Source of the DNA: SIG440 sp045645905
Lineage (GTDB): Bacteria; Bacillota; Clostridia; Monoglobales; Monoglobaceae
Assembly (NCBI GenBank): GCA_045645905.1
Contig: JAZRJT010000024.1
Location: 1 to 22,668, forward strand
Length of the DNA: 22,668 bases
Direction: 5' to 3'
Position 1 is the stretch's first letter, and each line of letters starts with the position of its first letter. The translations under genes and the position numbers were made by a program. Shown in pieces: positions 22,479 through 22,668 of this stretch. The notes beneath the pieces were generated by a model that was not told the DNA's origin, made no database searches, and worked only from the letters and a program-made list of their open reading frames with translations.

Positions 22479-22541
22479 GAAGGCAACACAATAAGTGTTG
22501 CCTTCAGACCGCTGACAAAGTCAAAGCCAGCGGTCAATTTT
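22479..22541 (+). terminator. Tandem hairpins with plus-strand U-tract
   Basis: GAAGGCAACAC (22479-22489) pairs perfectly with GTGTTGCCTTC (22495-22505). GACCGCTG (22507-22514) then pairs with CAGCGGTC (22528-22535), followed by AATTTTTTTG. The second is a good plus-strand terminator. With no plus-strand gene just before it, it may shield the following transposase gene from outside transcription. Confidence 0.7.
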
Positions 22542-22554
22542 TTTGCAAAAAACC

Positions 22555-22583
22555 TTTAAAAAGTAAGCAAAATATGGTATAAT
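22555..22583 (+). promoter_or_regulatory. Promoter of the last partial transposase gene
   Basis: TATAAT (22578-22583) preceded by TGG, with a weak TTTAAA -35 (22555-22560) at 17 bp. It lies about 40 bp before the ATG at 22621. Confidence 0.6.
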
Positions 22584-22620
22584 AAAAGCATAGAAAAACC
22601 TTTAGAAATGGGGCTTTGAG

Positions 22621-22668
22621 ATGCTTTTAGAAGGAACAAACAGACAAAGGAAAATGGAGTTTGTGTAC
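22621..22668 (+). CDS. N-terminus of a probable IS1182-type transposase, cut by window edge
   Basis: Sixteen codons remain (MLLEGTNRQRKMEFVY). Many IS1182-family transposases begin with a similar basic Asn/Arg/Gln-rich stretch followed by a hydrophobic FV pair, and the hairpins and promoter just upstream fit an element end. With so few residues the family is tentative. Confidence 0.4.
   Translation, partial: MLLEGTNRQRKMEFVY

Overview
This window reads as chromosomal DNA from a low-GC, AT-rich Firmicute, most likely an uncultured gut-type member of class Clostridia. The reasons are the strong GGAGG-type ribosome binding sites, sigma-A promoters with 17-bp spacers (several with an extended TGn), DUF1836, DUF512 and DUF6873 proteins, an HPr carrying both His15 and Ser46, and the Clostridia-type AsnB and SBP/permease/ATPase sets. 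The species cannot be named from the sequence alone. No tRNA, rRNA, CRISPR array or prophage was seen.

Left part (1-12.5 kb), mostly plus strand. It opens with the 3' part of a DDE transposase gene, then rpsO-pnp, then a polar amino-acid ABC transporter (lipoprotein, permease, ATPase) followed by a DUF512 PDZ/radical-SAM protein. An IS200-type element with its Y1 transposase comes next. After it a ROK glucokinase and an L-lactate dehydrogenase are divergently transcribed, so the start and end of fermentative glycolysis sit side by side. A DUF1836 regulator is then divergent from an acyl-CoA synthetase-like ligase, with a perfect palindrome over the ligase promoter.

Middle (12.5-13.9 kb). A palindromic intergenic element of about 180 bp is followed by a Xer-type tyrosine recombinase gene on the minus strand. 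In its leader lies a 28-bp site built exactly like a chromosomal dif site (11-bp arm, 6-bp centre, 11-bp arm). Genes to its left mostly point right and every gene to its right points left, as expected where two replichores meet. I infer that the replication terminus (dif) may lie here.

Right part (13.9-22.7 kb), entirely minus strand until the last few bases. It holds uvrC with a translationally coupled DUF6873 gene, HPr, an RluD-type pseudouridine synthase, an AsnB-like protein whose glutaminase nucleophile is Ser instead of Cys, and two adjacent CobW/G3E-type GTPases. One GTPase has a C-terminal domain resembling YcgQ/DUF1980 and the other has a tract with 40 histidines. The window ends in a decayed IS200-type element and the first codons of a probable IS1182-type transposase.

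The strongest unusual observations are (1) the dif-like site beside a Xer recombinase at a gene-strand switch, (2) an amino-acid-binding lipoprotein whose two halves are in swapped (circularly permuted) order, (3) the AsnB with a degenerate glutaminase site, (4) a lactate dehydrogenase with His in place of the catalytic Asp168, and (5) an operator-like palindrome over an acyl-CoA ligase promoter. Family names come from recalled motifs; no database search was possible.
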